DNA from: an uncultured Rhodospirillaceae bacterium
GTDB taxonomy: Bacteria; Pseudomonadota; Alphaproteobacteria; Rhodospirillales; Casp-alpha2
Assembly (NCBI GenBank): GCA_913030825.1
Contig: CAJWCU010000019.1
Span: 1-64,000, forward strand
Length of the DNA: 64,000 bases
Reading direction: 5' to 3'
Below are positions 38,334 to 48,628 of this stretch, piece by piece. Under the pieces are notes generated by a model. It had not been told where the DNA came from, searched no databases, and was given only the letters and a program-made list of their open reading frames with translations. Numbering within the stretch: position 1 is the first letter of the stretch; the number at the start of each line of letters is the position of its first letter. The translations under genes and the position numbers were made by a program.

Positions 38334-38711
38334 TCAGGCAACGTCACGAGCGGCGAGGCAGGCCGCCATCGTTTCCAACAATTGGGGCAGGTTGACGGGT
38401 TTGGTCTCGAACGCGTCGCAGCCGGCGGCCATGGCGTCGTCTCGGTCGTTGGTCGTCGCGTTCGCGGTCAGCACGACGACCGGCACGCCGCCCAGCTCGG
38501 GGTGCGTTTTGATCCGGCGGGTCGCTTCCAGGCCGTCCATGCGCGGCAGGCTCATGTCCATCAGGACGATGTCCGGTTTGACGTCGCCGATCTTGTCGAC
38601 GGCTTCCTGGCCGTCTTCGGCGGTTGTGACGTCGTATCCTTTTTTCGTCAGGCGCCGGGTCAGCATGTCGCGATTCATTTCGTTGTCTTCGACGAGAAAT
38701 ACGGTAGGCAT
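38334..38711 (-). CDS. Single-domain response regulator (CheY/DivK-like)
   Basis: A 125-residue receiver (ATG 38711, MPTVFLVEDNEMNRDML). Acidic pocket FLVEDNE, phospho-acceptor in DIVLMDMSLPRMDGLEATRRI, VVVLTANATTNDR and the lysine in AFETKPVNLPQLLET. The MNRDML and LPxMDG pattern is the DivK or hybrid-kinase receiver type. It sits between the hybrid kinase (8-base gap) and the cyclase (28-base gap), so it is very likely a shuttle in the same phosphorelay. The track start at 38903 reads into the kinase gene. Confidence 0.92.
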   Translation of the reverse strand: MPTVFLVEDNEMNRDMLTRRLTKKGYDVTTAEDGQEAVDKIGDVKPDIVLMDMSLPRMDGLEATRRIKTHPELGGVPVVVLTANATTNDRDDAMAAGCDAFETKPVNLPQLLETMAACLAARDVA

Positions 38712-38719
38712 GGTCCTGT

Positions 38720-41700
38720 TCAACTCCCTTGTGGCGTGGTCGGTTTCGGCCGCTTCCGCAGCTCCTTGGCGAGATCCCGGATCACCCGATCGATGGACTG
38801 TCCGTCGCGACAGACCACCTGTTGGGCGGCCGAGGAAAGAATCTCGCGTTCCTCGGGCGTCAGTGTTTTCGCGGTCACTACGAAGACGGGGACGTCGGCC
38901 CATTTTTCCTCGCGGCGGAACCGTTTGAGAAACTCGAAGCCGTCCATTTCCGGCATCATCAGGTCCAGCATGACGCAGCGTAGGGTGCCGATATCCGCCA
39001 GCCGGTCGAGTGCCACGCGCCCGTTTTCCGCTTCGACGAAGCGATGGCCCAGGCCGCCGAGCTGCCGGCGGATGATCTCGCGGTTCTCCGCCAGGTCGTC
39101 GACGACGAGGATGTCACCGGCCGCCGCGCCGTCGCCGTCCGCCCGCATGTGGCGGCGGATCGCGCCGAGATAGGCCTCGCGGCGCACCGGTTTGGTCATG
39201 AATTCGACCGCGCCCAGGGACAGGAAGGCTTCCTTGTCGTCCGAGATCGAACACATGATCACGGGAATGTCCTGAAGGTCCGGGTCGGATTTCACCGCGG
39301 CCAGCACGGCCCAGCCGTCCAGTCCGTCCATGAAGACGTCCAGGGTGATCGCGTCCGGCCGAATCTCGCGGGCCCGGTCCAATCCGTCCTGCCCGGAAGC
39401 GGCGGTCGTTACCTGCATGCCGCCCGATGTGATGTGGCGGGCCAGAAATTCGCGCGAACTCGGATCGTCGTCGATGACCAGGACCAACGGCTCGGCGCGG
39501 CCGTGAGACGTCGCCGGGATCGGGGTCACGGGCCCGTCCGAAGGCCCGCCCGTTTCCGTCTCTCTGGCCAAGGGCATGCGCAAGGGAATGCGCAGGCTGA
39601 AGGTCGATCCCTCGCCTTCCCGGCTTTCGACCTTGATGTCGCCGCCCAGCAACAAGGCCAGCCGTTTACAGATCGCGAGCCCCAGGCCCGTGCCTGCGAA
39701 CCGCTTGGTGATGGATGAATCGGCCTGGTGGAATTCCTCGAACAGATTGGCGAGCTGCTCCGGGGTCATGCCGATGCCGGTGTCGCTGACGGCGGCCCGC
39801 AGGAACGGCCCGCCGGGTGCATCCTCGACGGCGGCCCGCAGGGTCACCTTGCCGTTCGATGTGAACTTGCCGGCGTTGCCGACCAGGTTCAGGAGAATCT
39901 GGCGCAGGCGGGTCGGGTCGCTCATGGCCAGGGCGCCGCCGGTGGCGCAATCGATTTCGAAGACGTTGTCGTTCTTTTCGATCAGCGGCGTCGATGTGGC
40001 GGCGACGGATTGGATGAGTTCGTCGACGGAGAACTCCTCGATCGCGACGTCCATTTTTCCGGCCTCGATCTTCGACAGATCGAGGATGTCGTTGATCAGC
40101 GACAACAGGTGCTTGCCGGCGCCCAGGATCCGCTGAATGTCGTGGCGGTACTCCTCAAGGCCGTCGTCCTCGGCTTCCTCGTCGAGGATTTCCGCATAGC
40201 CGATGATCGCATTGAGCGGCGTCCGCAGTTCGTGGCTCATGTTAGCGAGGAATTTCGATTTCGCCTGGCTGGCTTCGACGGCGTCTTCCTTGGCCAGGAG
40301 CAGGGCCTGCTCCGCCTGCTTCATATCGGTGATGTCGGGGGCGATGACGCCGATGCCGATCATCTCGCCGTCGTGGTTGCGCAAGGGGAAGCGATTGGCG
40401 AGGTAGGTCCGGTCTTCGCCGTTCACCTGATAGGTTCGCTCGGTGGTGACCGGGGCGTTGGTCTCGATCACCTGTCGGTCGGCGCTCTTGATGGCGTCCG
40501 AGGAAGCGGGGCGATGAATCTCGTCCGACGTCAGCGCCGCGGATTTGTCCCGGGCGATGCCGTTCATGGCCTCCCAATGGCGATTGACGATCAGGTAATG
40601 GCCTTGCAGGGATTTGATGGCGATCTGTGCATCGGCATTGTCGATCAGGTCCTGGATCATGCGCCGGTGGTCGGCGACCTGATGGCGGGCCCGGGCCAGG
40701 ACCGCCCATTCGCGGGCGAGCAGGGCCGAGACGGCCAGGGCGATCAGGACGGCGAGCCAGGTGCCGGGTCGTTCAAGGACGCCCGGCGGGCGCGGTATCG
40801 ATTCGACGATTTTCCAGAACGCCACGGGGCTGCTCAGGGACATCTGCCCGGGCGAGGCCCCCGCGCGCAGGCGAAATTCGCCACCCGCCTTGACCGTCGC
40901 GAAAGCATACAGCCGGTCGTTTTCCGCGATGGCACCGGCGGCTACACGGGTCATTTCGTTCCAGGTCTTCGGATGTTCCTTGGCGAAGCTATGGGTCCCG
41001 CCGAACATGAAGCCCCAGAGCTTCTCCTTCGGCGCGCCGGTGATCCAGGAGCCGTCGTCGGCCAGCAGGAACGCCCGGGTGCCGTCCGCGGCGGCGCCCC
41101 GCGCGGTTTGCAGCGGTTTCAGAAGGAATTCCGCCAGGACATTGATGATGACGATCCCCGCGCGGTTGCCGCCCTTGTCGAACACCGGCGTCGCGACGCG
41201 CAGCATGGGTTTCCAAGGGACCTCGATCTCGCCCCGTTCGACGTTCAGATCCAGGCGCGATACATAGATGTCGGAAATCGGCAGATCGACGGCGCTCTTG
41301 AAATAGCCGCGGCCGCTCTTGTCCTGAAGATCCGATCGGGGGATCGCTTTCGCGCCCAGGTTCGTTTGATCGACCCGCACCCGTTCCATGCCGTCGGCAT
41401 CCAGATAGCGGACCTGGGCGAAGGCGGGCCAAGTTTCGGCGGTCGCCAGGAAGGCGCGTTCGACTTCTTCGCGGTCGGCTTCCCGGCCCCCGGCGACGAA
41501 ACGGTCAAGCGACGGCATGCGGGCCAGCATCATCAAATCGATGGCCAATGCCTCGACGGTATTGCGAAAGGTCTCGGCGGCTTTCGTCGTGGCGGCCGTC
41601 CCGGCGGCGCCGATGCGGTTGCTTGTCTGCGTCGATTGGAAATAGCCGATCCCGAAAGCCGTCGACAGGGCCAGCACCGCGACGGCTAGGAAGCGTGGGG

Positions 41701-41827
41701 CGAAATTACTGAACGTAAGGCGGTCGGACTTACCGGGGGCGTCGGCTGCCGTCGGCCGTTCGGGTGGGGGCGTGCCCCCGGGTTTCTGTGACCGGATATG
41801 CGTCTCTTCGCTTAATCGGCCTTCCAT
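38720..41827 (-). CDS. Membrane hybrid sensor histidine kinase (dCache-PAS-HisKA-HATPase-REC-REC)
   Basis: A 1035-residue kinase (ATG 41827, GGGGGAGG ribosome-binding site). Order: Pro-rich cytosolic tail, TM1 (about 43-63), a periplasmic sensor of about 290 residues that resembles dCache domains ([36 protein letters not shown]), TM2 (about 356-372), PAS (about 385-505), HisKA with His532 in [18 protein letters not shown], HATPase ([30 protein letters not shown]), then receivers at about 781-895 and 905-1020 (Asp in TLDVFMDG and [11 protein letters not shown]). A short C-terminal tail ends PKPTTPQGS. It heads the operon with the receiver and cyclase genes. Confidence 0.95.
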   Translation of the reverse strand: MEGRLSEETHIRSQKPGGTPPPERPTAADAPGKSDRLTFSNFAPRFLAVAVLALSTAFGIGYFQSTQTSNRIGAAGTAATTKAAETFRNTVEALAIDLMMLARMPSLDRFVAGGREADREEVERAFLATAETWPAFAQVRYLDADGMERVRVDQTNLGAKAIPRSDLQDKSGRGYFKSAVDLPISDIYVSRLDLNVERGEIEVPWKPMLRVATPVFDKGGNRAGIVIINVLAEFLLKPLQTARGAAADGTRAFLLADDGSWITGAPKEKLWGFMFGGTHSFAKEHPKTWNEMTRVAAGAIAENDRLYAFATVKAGGEFRLRAGASPGQMSLSSPVAFWKIVESIPRPPGVLERPGTWLAVLIALAVSALLAREWAVLARARHQVADHRRMIQDLIDNADAQIAIKSLQGHYLIVNRHWEAMNGIARDKSAALTSDEIHRPASSDAIKSADRQVIETNAPVTTERTYQVNGEDRTYLANRFPLRNHDGEMIGIGVIAPDITDMKQAEQALLLAKEDAVEASQAKSKFLANMSHELRTPLNAIIGYAEILDEEAEDDGLEEYRHDIQRILGAGKHLLSLINDILDLSKIEAGKMDVAIEEFSVDELIQSVAATSTPLIEKNDNVFEIDCATGGALAMSDPTRLRQILLNLVGNAGKFTSNGKVTLRAAVEDAPGGPFLRAAVSDTGIGMTPEQLANLFEEFHQADSSITKRFAGTGLGLAICKRLALLLGGDIKVESREGEGSTFSLRIPLRMPLARETETGGPSDGPVTPIPATSHGRAEPLVLVIDDDPSSREFLARHITSGGMQVTTAASGQDGLDRAREIRPDAITLDVFMDGLDGWAVLAAVKSDPDLQDIPVIMCSISDDKEAFLSLGAVEFMTKPVRREAYLGAIRRHMRADGDGAAAGDILVVDDLAENREIIRRQLGGLGHRFVEAENGRVALDRLADIGTLRCVMLDLMMPEMDGFEFLKRFRREEKWADVPVFVVTAKTLTPEEREILSSAAQQVVCRDGQSIDRVIRDLAKELRKRPKPTTPQGS

Positions 41828-41919
41828 GCGTGGCCTCCCCCAGAATGAGGCCCCCCTTCCTTCATCTTAAGCACCTGTTCGACGACGCGGTCGGCGGGTT
41901 CAACCCCGCACTGGCGCCG

Positions 41920-41972
41920 AAAAAGCAACTAAAAAGTGTCCGAATTGTTCGTGTAGCGAACAGATCTGACAC
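41920..41972 (-). terminator. Strong rho-independent terminator downstream of the tRNA-Ala repeat unit
   Basis: Reading the minus strand: GTGTCAGATCTGTTCG, loop CTACA, CGAACAATTCGGACAC, then TTTTTAGTTGCTTTTT. The 16-base arms pair with only a few mismatches and are followed by two T-runs. No protein gene on the minus strand ends just before it; the nearest minus-strand transcript is tRNA-Ala with its repeat array. It is about 95 bases upstream of the kinase gene. A smaller dyad ACCTT-CAACAT-AAGGT overlaps its upstream side. Confidence 0.7.
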
Positions 41973-42207
41973 CTTCAACATAAGGTTCAGCATTCCCTAA
42001 TGCTAGGCCTATCGCTTGAAAAGCAGCAAGATGGCCGGAAGTTTATGGTCGAATTTTTGCATACTCATCCATATCCGGTTGCCTTGTCCGGTTCATGGAT
42101 GCGCCAAATATCGGTCTAGTTTTCGACCTTAAGTTGAGAGGTTCCGGCAAGATGGGCTTGCGCGAAAAGGTGCGGAACGGCGAAAAAAAGGTGTTCCCGA
42201 TGGCGGA

Positions 42208-42455
42208 ACGGAAGCTGAGCGGCATCGAACCGTCCCGCGCGCATGCGCGGGCAGACGAATGATTCAGGGTTTTGGGATGTGGGGGGATTTGGTGGAGCCG
42301 AGGGGAATCGAACCGTCCCGCGCGCTTGCGCGGGCAGACGAATGATTCAGGGGTTTGGGATGTGGGGGGATTTGGTGGAGCCGAGGGGAATCGAACCGTC
42401 CCGCGCGCTTGCGCGGGCAGACGAATGAATCAGGGGTTGGGGATGTGGGGGGATT

Positions 42456-42456
<1 letters not shown>
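42208..42456 (-). repeat. 83-bp tandem repeats carrying copies of the tRNA-Ala 3' end
   Basis: Two near-perfect 83-base units start at 42291 and 42374, and a degenerate third starts at about 42208. Each begins (plus strand) with GGTGGAGCCGAGGGGAATCG, identical to the 3' end of the adjacent tRNA-Ala including its encoded CCA, then a hairpin CCCGCGCGCTTGCGCGGG, then GATTCAGGGGTTTGGGATGT. The first tRNA-identical block of the real gene starts at 42457, exactly 83 bases on, so the array is in register with the tRNA. Between 41973 and 42207 there is nothing else recognisable. The small ORFs with a GCGGIWWSRGESN pattern are artefacts of the repeat. Confidence 0.93.
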
Positions 42457-42531
<75 letters not shown>

Positions 42532-42631
42532 TTGAAATCCCGGCGGGACCGGCGCGCGGTCCTTGGGCTTCCCTCGGGCGGCGGTCCGGGTTCGGCGGGT
42601 GCCGGGCCGGGCGGCCGGTTTGGGAGGCCGG

Positions 42632-42660
42632 ATAATGCTTCCGGCGATGCCGGGTGTCAA
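42632..42660 (-). promoter_or_regulatory. Sigma-70-type promoter of tRNA-Ala
   Basis: Minus strand TTGACA (perfect), 17 bases, CATTAT; about 100 bases upstream of the tRNA 5' end. It is the best -35 match seen in the window. Confidence 0.75.
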
Positions 42661-42746
42661 GCCGCCGTTTCACCCTTAAAGCCTTGCGGCGCCGGGAGCT
42701 TGCGCCTAGGTTTGTGCGGCCTGTGCCCGCTATCTCGGAGACCCCC

Positions 42747-43046
42747 ATGGACGTCATTACCGGCCCCGTCATTTCGATCCTGCTGATCGCGCTGAACCTT
42801 TATATGTGGGTCGTGCTGATCGGCGTGATCCTCAGCTGGCTCGTCGCCTTCAACGTGGTCAACACGTCGAACCGCTTCGTCTACATGGTGGGGGATTTCT
42901 GCTATCGCGCGACGGAGCCGATCCTGGGGCGGATCCGGTCGTTTTTGCCCAACCTGGGCGGCCTCGACATTTCGCCGGTGGTCCTGATCCTGGCGATCAT
43001 CTTCCTCAAGGAATTCCTGGTCCGCCTGGCGTACAAGATCGCCTGA
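42747..43046 (+). CDS. YggT family membrane protein
   Basis: A 99-residue integral membrane protein with two hydrophobic segments (ISILLIALNLYMWVVLIGVILSW in pieces, and ISPVVLILAIIFLKEFLV) separated by the family loop FVYMVGDFCYRATEPILGRIRSFLPNLGG. ATG 42747 with CGGAG seven bases upstream is chosen over the longer track start at 42654. YggT proteins are linked to cell division and membrane organisation and typically sit beside DUF167 genes, as here (4-base gap). Confidence 0.93.
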   Translation: MDVITGPVISILLIALNLYMWVVLIGVILSWLVAFNVVNTSNRFVYMVGDFCYRATEPILGRIRSFLPNLGGLDISPVVLILAIIFLKEFLVRLAYKIA

Positions 43047-43050
43047 CGCC

Positions 43051-43386
43051 GTGGCGGGGCCCTTTGCCCCCACGGCCGGCGGATTGTCCGTTCGCTTGCG
43101 CCTGACCCCGGGCGGTCGGGCCAATCGCATTGAGGGCGTCATCCCCGATGCCGACGGCGGCCGGGTTCTCAAGGCCCAGGTCACGGCGGCCCCCGAAAAG
43201 GGCAAGGCCAACCAGGCTTTGGTCAAGATGTTGGCCAAGGAATGGGGGATCGCAAAATCAGGTATCGAGGTCGTCCAGGGTCAGACGGCGCGCAACAAGA
43301 CCCTGTTGATCCGGGGCGATGGCGCGGCGTTGGCCGAGGCGATGACAAATTGGTGCAAAACGAAAGGATGGAGTTTCAATGACTGA
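43051..43386 (+). CDS. DUF167 (YggU) family protein
   Basis: A 111-residue protein starting at GTG 43051. The family core is visible: [38 protein letters not shown], and [16 protein letters not shown]. These are small cytosolic proteins of unknown function that commonly follow yggT. Its last 8 bases overlap the folD start, so yggT, DUF167 and folD form one operon. Confidence 0.92.
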   Translation: MAGPFAPTAGGLSVRLRLTPGGRANRIEGVIPDADGGRVLKAQVTAAPEKGKANQALVKMLAKEWGIAKSGIEVVQGQTARNKTLLIRGDGAALAEAMTNWCKTKGWSFND

Positions 43387-44278
43387 CGCAGCCCTGATCG
43401 ACGGCAAGGCCCATGCGGCGCGGCTTCGCGAGAACGTCGCGGCCGAGGTGGCGCGGCTCAAGGCCGATCACGGCCTGACCCCGGCGCTGGCCGTGGTCCT
43501 GGTCGGCGAGGACCCGGCGAGCCAGGTTTACGTCGGCGCCAAGGGCCGCCAGACGACCGAGGCGGGCATGGACTCCATCGAACACCGCCTGCCGGCGTCG
43601 GCGTCGCAGGACGAGTTGCTGGACCTGATCGCGACCCTCAACGCCGATCCCGCCGTCCACGGCATCCTGGTGCAACTGCCGCTGCCGGATCAGATCAACG
43701 AAGGCGCCGTCATCGACGCGATCGAGCCGGCCAAGGACGTCGACGGATTTCATCCGGTCAACGTCGGCCGTCTGTGGTCGGGCGATCCGCGCGCGCTCGT
43801 GCCCTGCACGCCGTTCGGCTGCCTGTTGATGTTGCGCGAAACGCTGGGCGATATGACCGGCAAGCGGGCGGTGGTGCTCGGCCGCTCCAACATCGTCGGC
43901 AAACCCATGGCGGCCTTGTTGATCGGCGAGAGCTGCACGGTCACCGTCGCCCATTCGCGAACCGCGGATTTGGCCGAGCGTTGCCGCGAGGCCGATATCC
44001 TGGTCGCCGCCGTCGGCCGCCCGCGCATGGTTCCCGGTGACTGGATCAAGCCGGGGGCGACCGTCATCGACGTTGGGATCAACCGCATCGACGCGCCGGA
44101 AAAAGGCCCCGGCAAGACGCGCCTGGTCGGCGACGTCGACTTCGACGCGGCGGTCAAAACCGCCGGTGCGATCACGCCGGTGCCGGGCGGCGTCGGGCCG
44201 ATGACCATCGCCTGCCTGCTGCGCAATACGGTGGTCGCCGCCTGCCGTCAGGCGGGTCTTCCCGAACCGGCGATCTAG
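43379..44278 (+). CDS. folD: Bifunctional methylenetetrahydrofolate dehydrogenase / methenyltetrahydrofolate cyclohydrolase
   Basis: Interconverts 5,10-methylene-THF and 10-formyl-THF. The 299-residue protein contains [17 protein letters not shown] with the catalytic YxxxK-type region, [12 protein letters not shown], the NADP-binding [16 protein letters not shown] and the C-terminal [16 protein letters not shown]. Start ATG 43379 overlaps the DUF167 stop by 8 bases, indicating translational coupling. Length is typical. Confidence 0.96.
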   Translation: MTDAALIDGKAHAARLRENVAAEVARLKADHGLTPALAVVLVGEDPASQVYVGAKGRQTTEAGMDSIEHRLPASASQDELLDLIATLNADPAVHGILVQLPLPDQINEGAVIDAIEPAKDVDGFHPVNVGRLWSGDPRALVPCTPFGCLLMLRETLGDMTGKRAVVLGRSNIVGKPMAALLIGESCTVTVAHSRTADLAERCREADILVAAVGRPRMVPGDWIKPGATVIDVGINRIDAPEKGPGKTRLVGDVDFDAAVKTAGAITPVPGGVGPMTIACLLRNTVVAACRQAGLPEPAI

Positions 44279-44548
44279 GCCGCTTTCACTTCTATTTTCC
44301 ACCCCGTGAAAACGCATATGATGCCGCTACGGCTTCTGCGGGTTTCGGTTGCGTTTGTGACCTACCCGTATGATGATGGTGGTGGCATCGCTTCAGGGGG
44401 TCCCGGTGAACGGGTGGCGAAGGGGGGTATTCTTCGTTGGGCCGTGTACCGGCTTCCCGAGGCGCGCCGGCCACGTTACGTGGCGCGGCCTCAATAGGGC
44501 GAAGATCCTGGGGGCCTTTTCTCAGCCAAAAAAGGAAGTTGATAAACG
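44279..44548 (+). promoter_or_regulatory. Long leader of the cold-shock gene
   Basis: 270 bases between folD and the cold-shock gene. Small ORFs overlap it but none has a family motif. The length fits the long, structured 5' untranslated regions of csp mRNAs, which control expression by temperature-dependent folding. AAGGAAG near 44532 is the ribosome-binding site. I could not identify a -35/-10 pair with confidence or a cold-box. Confidence 0.42.
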
Positions 44549-44758
44549 ATGCCTACTGGAACCGTAAAGTGGTTCAATGTGACCAAGGGATTTGGCTTCA
44601 TTACCCCCGACGAGGGCGGTAAAGACGCATTCGTACATATTTCGGCTGTTCGGGATTCGGGGATGGAAAGCCTCGCCGAAGGGCAAAAGCTGGAATATGA
44701 ACTGGTACCTGGGAGAGATGGCCGGGAAGCGGCCGCAAACCTCAAGTCCGCCGAATAA
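44549..44758 (+). CDS. Cold-shock family nucleic-acid-binding protein
   Basis: A 69-residue OB-fold protein, MPTGTVKWFNVTKGFGFITP, with the RNA-binding motifs KGFGFI (RNP1) and DAFVHIS (RNP2). It binds single-stranded RNA or DNA and acts as an RNA chaperone. Single domain, standard CspA length. The 5' leader is long and a strong hairpin follows the stop, so it is probably monocistronic. Confidence 0.96.
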   Translation: MPTGTVKWFNVTKGFGFITPDEGGKDAFVHISAVRDSGMESLAEGQKLEYELVPGRDGREAAANLKSAE

Positions 44759-44776
44759 CAATCTCGCAAATTCCGA

Positions 44777-44815
44777 CCCGATCATCCCGGGCCTGACGGC
44801 TTCGGGGTGATCGGG
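44777..44815 (+). terminator. Hairpin after the cold-shock gene
   Basis: CCCGATCATCCC pairs with GGGGTGATCGGG (11 Watson-Crick pairs and one G-U) around a 15-base loop, 18 bases after the stop. The downstream sequence CGGTTTGCC is not a clear T-tract, so it may be a 3' stabiliser as much as a terminator. Confidence 0.5.
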
Positions 44816-44940
44816 CGGTTTGCCGTGCCGTGCTTGTTGTGCGGCCCGGTCGAGGGTGATTGACCGACGGCCCGTGTCTTCGGCGCGCGGCCGGACAGAA
44901 AGAGGCCCCGCGGGCGTCAAGTCCGACGGGACGATTGGTG

Positions 44941-45168
44941 ATGGCGAAATCCTTGTACCCGGTGCCTTGTCCGCGATGCGACGAGGCGCAGAACGTCCTG
45001 CCCGGCGGCTTCGATCCCGAACAGGCCCCCTTCGGCCCGGTCACCTGCATGGTTTGCGGCCATTCCTTTACCCAGGACGAATATCGTCAGGGCATGGCCG
45101 AAATCGCGGCCAAGCGTAATGCCGCCCAGGGGGGCGCTTCGAACGTCGTGCCGCTGCGCCCGAACTGA
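44941..45168 (+). CDS. Small zinc-ribbon protein of unknown function
   Basis: A 75-residue product from ATG 44941 (MAKSLYPVPCPRCDEAQNV). Two CxxC knuckles, CPRC and CMVC, separated by 28 residues, form a zinc ribbon; the C-terminus is helical and basic, ending VVPLRPN. No named family recognised. GTG 44938 is an in-frame alternative and the track start at 44860 is less likely. Neighbours (cold-shock protein and a LysE exporter) do not indicate function. Confidence 0.68.
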   Translation: MAKSLYPVPCPRCDEAQNVLPGGFDPEQAPFGPVTCMVCGHSFTQDEYRQGMAEIAAKRNAAQGGASNVVPLRPN

Positions 45169-45188
45169 TCCCTTCCGATCTGTTTATC

Positions 45189-45821
45189 TTAGTTGCGCCG
45201 GACCAGGGCCAGGCCCAGGCCCGCGGCAACCAATAGTCCGCCGGTGACCCGGTTGCGGATGCGCTGCGCCCGCGCGCTTTTCAGCTTGCCCAGCAGGCGT
45301 CCGCCGACCACGGCATAGCTGCTGTCCAACGCCACGGCGATGGCCAGGAAGGCGGCGCACATGGTCCAAAGCTGCGGGCCCGTCGGCAGCGCCGGGTCGA
45401 TGAACTGCGGAAAAAACGCGGCGCAGAAGCCCAGAACCTTCGGATTGGTCCAGGACACGACGAAGGCCTGCCAAAACATCTTCGACGTTTTCATGGCGGG
45501 CGCCTGTGGGGCCGCGCCGTCGCCGGCCGCCGGAACCGGTTTCTCGCGAAACGCCTGAATGCCCAGGTAGATCAGGTAGGCGACGCCGACCCAGCGCAGG
45601 ATTTCGAACCCGTCGGCCAACACCGCCATGACCGAGGCCAGGCCCAGCGCCGTAATGACCAGTTGCTGCGCCTGGGCGAAGGCCGTTCCGGCGACGGTCA
45701 CCAACCCGGCCCGCACGCCGTAGCGCATGGATCGTGAGACGATCAGCAGCACGTTCGGCCCCGGAATGACGATCAGCACGACCGTGGCCAGCAGAAAGGC
45801 GGTGAAGAGGGCGCTGTTCAT
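45189..45821 (-). CDS. LysE/RhtB-family amino-acid exporter
   Basis: A 210-residue inner-membrane exporter with about six hydrophobic segments. It begins MNSALFTAFLLATVVLIVIPGPN with the family motif PGPNVLLIVSRSMRYGVRAG, and includes RWVGVAYLIYLGIQAFRE and SWTNPKVLGFCAAFFPQFI, the usual RhtB signatures. Substrates of the family are amino acids such as threonine, homoserine or lysine; specificity cannot be told. It is monocistronic on the minus strand, divergent from lepA. Confidence 0.93.
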   Translation of the reverse strand: MNSALFTAFLLATVVLIVIPGPNVLLIVSRSMRYGVRAGLVTVAGTAFAQAQQLVITALGLASVMAVLADGFEILRWVGVAYLIYLGIQAFREKPVPAAGDGAAPQAPAMKTSKMFWQAFVVSWTNPKVLGFCAAFFPQFIDPALPTGPQLWTMCAAFLAIAVALDSSYAVVGGRLLGKLKSARAQRIRNRVTGGLLVAAGLGLALVRRN

Positions 45822-45949
45822 GATCTCAGGTCCTTATTCATTCCGGGTGTTCACTTAATCGCTTTAGCACCGGCTGCCGGGCCCGTAAATGCGCATGGAT
45901 CAAGCAAATACATTGAAGGCGGGCCCGCCCAGTGCTACATGACCGCGCC

Positions 45950-47752
45950 ATGAGCACCGACCTTTCCCATATCCGCAATTTCGCGATCATCGCCCATATC
46001 GACCACGGCAAGTCGACGCTTGCCGACCGGTTGATCCAGGCGACGGGTGGCCTGTCCGACCGCGAGATGTCGGAACAGGTCCTCGACAACATGGAGTTGG
46101 AACGCGAACGCGGCATCACGATCAAGGCGCAGACCGTGCGCCTGGACTACACCGCCGCCAACGGCGAGAAATACGTGCTCAACCTGATCGACACGCCGGG
46201 CCATGTGGATTTCACTTATGAGGTGTCGCGCTCGCTCTCGGCCTGCGAAGGCTCGTTGCTGGTCGTCGACGCCTCGCAAGGGGTCGAGGCGCAGACGCTG
46301 GCCAACGTGTATCTGGCGTTGGACGTCGATCACGAAATCATTCCCGTGCTCAACAAGGTCGACTTGCCCGCCGCCGAGACCGAACGCGTCAAGGCGCAGA
46401 TCGAGGAAGTCATCGGCCTGGACGCCTCCGACGCCATCGAGATTTCCGCCAAGACCGGCCTGAACATCGACAAGGTTCTGGAAGGCATTGTCGAACGCCT
46501 GCCGCCGCCCAAGGGCGACCCGGACGCGACCCTGTCGGCGCTCCTGGTCGACAGCTGGTACGACCCGTACCTCGGCGTCATGATCCTGGTCCGCGTCGTC
46601 GACGGCACGCTGAAGCGCGGCCAGAAAATCCGCATGATGGCGACCGACGCGACCTACCAGGTCGATCAGGTCGGCTACCTGCGTCCGAAACCGACCAAGG
46701 TCGATGAATTGGGTCCGGGCGAGGTCGGTTATATCACCGCCGCCATCAAACGCGTCGCCGATACCAACGTGGGCGATACCATCACCGACGACCGCAAACC
46801 GGCGGAAAAGCCGCTGGCCGGGTTCAAACCTTCGATTCCGGTGGTGTTCTGCGGCCTGTTCCCGACCGACGCCGGCGATTACGAAGATTTGCGCGACGCC
46901 CTGGAGAAGCTGCATCTCAACGACGCCAGCTTCCATTACGAAGCCGAAACGTCGGCCGCGTTGGGCTTCGGCTTCCGCTGCGGGTTCCTGGGTCTTCTGC
47001 ACTTGGAAATCGTCCAGGAACGCCTGGAGCGCGAATTCGATCTCGACCTGATCACCACGGCCCCCAGCGTCGTCTACAAGGTCTATATGACCAACGGCAC
47101 GATGAAGGAGCTCCACAACCCGGTCGACATGCCCGATCCCGTGGCCATCGACTATATGGAAGAGCCCTGGATCACCGCCAACATCATGGTGCCCGACGAA
47201 TATCTGGGCGCGGTGTTGCAGTTGTGTACCGAACGGCGGGGCGAACAGGTCAACCTGACCTATGTCGGCAACCGGGCCTTGGCGGTCTATCGCCTGCCTT
47301 TGAACGAAGTCGTCTTCGATTTCTACGACCGCCTGAAATCGGTGTCGCGCGGCTACGCCAGCTTCGATTACGAGATCGAGGGCTACCGCGAAGGCGATCT
47401 CGCCAAGGTCTCGATCCTGGTCAACAACGAGGCCGTGGACGCCCTCGCCTTCATCGTCCACAAGACCCATGCCGAAAGCCGCGGTCGGCAGATCTGCGAG
47501 AAGCTCAAGGACCTGATCCCACGCCAATTGTTCAAGATCGCCATCCAGGCGGCCATCGGCGGCAAGGTCATTGCCCGCGAAACGCTGGGCGCCATGCGCA
47601 AGGACGTCACCGCCAAATGCTACGGCGGCGACATTACGCGGAAAAAGAAGCTTCTGGAAAAGCAGAAGAAGGGCAAGAAGCGGATGCGCCAGTTCGGCAA
47701 CGTGGAAATTCCGCAGACCGCCTTTCTTGCCGCGCTCAAGACCGGCGAATAG
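45950..47752 (+). CDS. lepA: Elongation factor 4 (LepA) back-translocating GTPase
   Basis: Ribosome-binding translational GTPase. From ATG 45950 ([13 protein letters not shown]) the product has 600 residues, the normal LepA length; the track start at 45932 adds six residues. Motifs: [14 protein letters not shown] (G1), the [11 protein letters not shown] switch, [16 protein letters not shown] (G3), NKVDLP (G4), and the LepA-specific C-terminal [20 protein letters not shown] and [16 protein letters not shown] 17-residue-longer minus-strand reading (45935-47527) is a shadow. Confidence 0.97.
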   Translation: MSTDLSHIRNFAIIAHIDHGKSTLADRLIQATGGLSDREMSEQVLDNMELERERGITIKAQTVRLDYTAANGEKYVLNLIDTPGHVDFTYEVSRSLSACEGSLLVVDASQGVEAQTLANVYLALDVDHEIIPVLNKVDLPAAETERVKAQIEEVIGLDASDAIEISAKTGLNIDKVLEGIVERLPPPKGDPDATLSALLVDSWYDPYLGVMILVRVVDGTLKRGQKIRMMATDATYQVDQVGYLRPKPTKVDELGPGEVGYITAAIKRVADTNVGDTITDDRKPAEKPLAGFKPSIPVVFCGLFPTDAGDYEDLRDALEKLHLNDASFHYEAETSAALGFGFRCGFLGLLHLEIVQERLEREFDLDLITTAPSVVYKVYMTNGTMKELHNPVDMPDPVAIDYMEEPWITANIMVPDEYLGAVLQLCTERRGEQVNLTYVGNRALAVYRLPLNEVVFDFYDRLKSVSRGYASFDYEIEGYREGDLAKVSILVNNEAVDALAFIVHKTHAESRGRQICEKLKDLIPRQLFKIAIQAAIGGKVIARETLGAMRKDVTAKCYGGDITRKKKLLEKQKKGKKRMRQFGNVEIPQTAFLAALKTGE

Positions 47753-47773
47753 CCCTCGGGTCGGGATGCCGGC

Positions 47774-48061
47774 ATGCTGATCAATCCGACCGCCCCCGTT
47801 CGTTCCTTCCTCACCGGCTGCCTGTTCCTGGCGGCGGTGGTCACGGCCGCGTTGATGGTCTGGACCCTGAAACAGGAAAGCGGTGCCGCCTATTGCGCGC
47901 CCGGTGGGGGGGCGCTTTATGGTGTCTGCATGCCGACGGCGGATTTCCTGATGACGGCGGTCGTCTGGTATCTGTTGATTTTCGGTGCCCTGGCCATGCC
48001 GATCGTCTCGATCCTGGCCCTGCGCTGGTTCGCCAAGCGGCGCGGTGGCGGCGGGTCTTAG
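47774..48061 (+). CDS. Small two-helix membrane protein
   Basis: A 95-residue product starting 21 bases after lepA. Two hydrophobic segments (SFLTGCLFLAAVVTAALMVW and MTAVVWYLLIFGALAMPIVSIL in pieces) flank a short periplasmic loop with two cysteines (AYCAPGGGALYGVCMP). It ends in a basic, Gly-rich tail (FAKRRGGGGS). No family was recognised. It is likely cotranscribed with lepA. Confidence 0.62.
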   Translation: MLINPTAPVRSFLTGCLFLAAVVTAALMVWTLKQESGAAYCAPGGGALYGVCMPTADFLMTAVVWYLLIFGALAMPIVSILALRWFAKRRGGGGS

Positions 48062-48085
48062 GCGGCCCCGAACGGCGCCGGTGCC

Positions 48086-48628
48086 TTATCGGCCGCCCAC
48101 GCCCGGTGGCGGCAGATTGTCCATGTCGATGTCGTAGTCGTCTTCCGACTCGGCATAGGTCAGGCCCGCCTCGTCCATGAAATGCTGGTCCTCGTGGCTC
48201 GGCGCCATGTCGTCGTCCTCGCCGTAGCCGTCGAGCATGGCTTGCTCCGCCAACTGGTCGTAGAGAAAGACCGATTCCTCGCGTTCGCGCAAATCCTGCT
48301 GTTCGTCGGCGGTCAGGGGCCGCCGGGTGCGGCAGAACCAGGTCAGGGCCGCACCGGGCAGGCCGGTCAGCGCCCAGGCGGGGAGTTCCAGGATCGGGCG
48401 GATGACATGCGTCCACAGTTCCGGCGACAGGCGCTCGACCTTGATCTGGGTGACCACCAGGTTGCCGGGCGCGATCGTGTACCAAAGGTCATGGGCGGAT
48501 ACCACGAACAGTCCGCGCCCCGGATCGGCGCGCACCAATGCCTCGGCCGCGCCCGCGGCGAAGGCCGACAGCAACAGGGCCCATCCCAGATAGAACAGGA
48601 CGCGCCGCAGGGTCATACCCTTGCTCAT
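48086..48628 (-). CDS. Hypothetical membrane protein with acidic C-terminal tail
   Basis: A 180-residue protein. The N-terminal helix (VLFYLGWALLLSAFAAGAAEAL) is followed by a periplasmic or loop region (DLWYTIAPGNLVVTQIKVE) with a conserved look, a second hydrophobic stretch (LELPAWALTGLPGAALTWF), then a highly acidic tail (YGEDDDMAPSHEDQHFMDE, ESEDDYDIDMDN). I do not recognise the family. Start ATG 48628; MTLRR at 48616 is an alternative. Monocistronic, divergent from tRNA-Ser. Confidence 0.68.
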   Translation of the reverse strand: MSKGMTLRRVLFYLGWALLLSAFAAGAAEALVRADPGRGLFVVSAHDLWYTIAPGNLVVTQIKVERLSPELWTHVIRPILELPAWALTGLPGAALTWFCRTRRPLTADEQQDLREREESVFLYDQLAEQAMLDGYGEDDDMAPSHEDQHFMDEAGLTYAESEDDYDIDMDNLPPPGVGGR

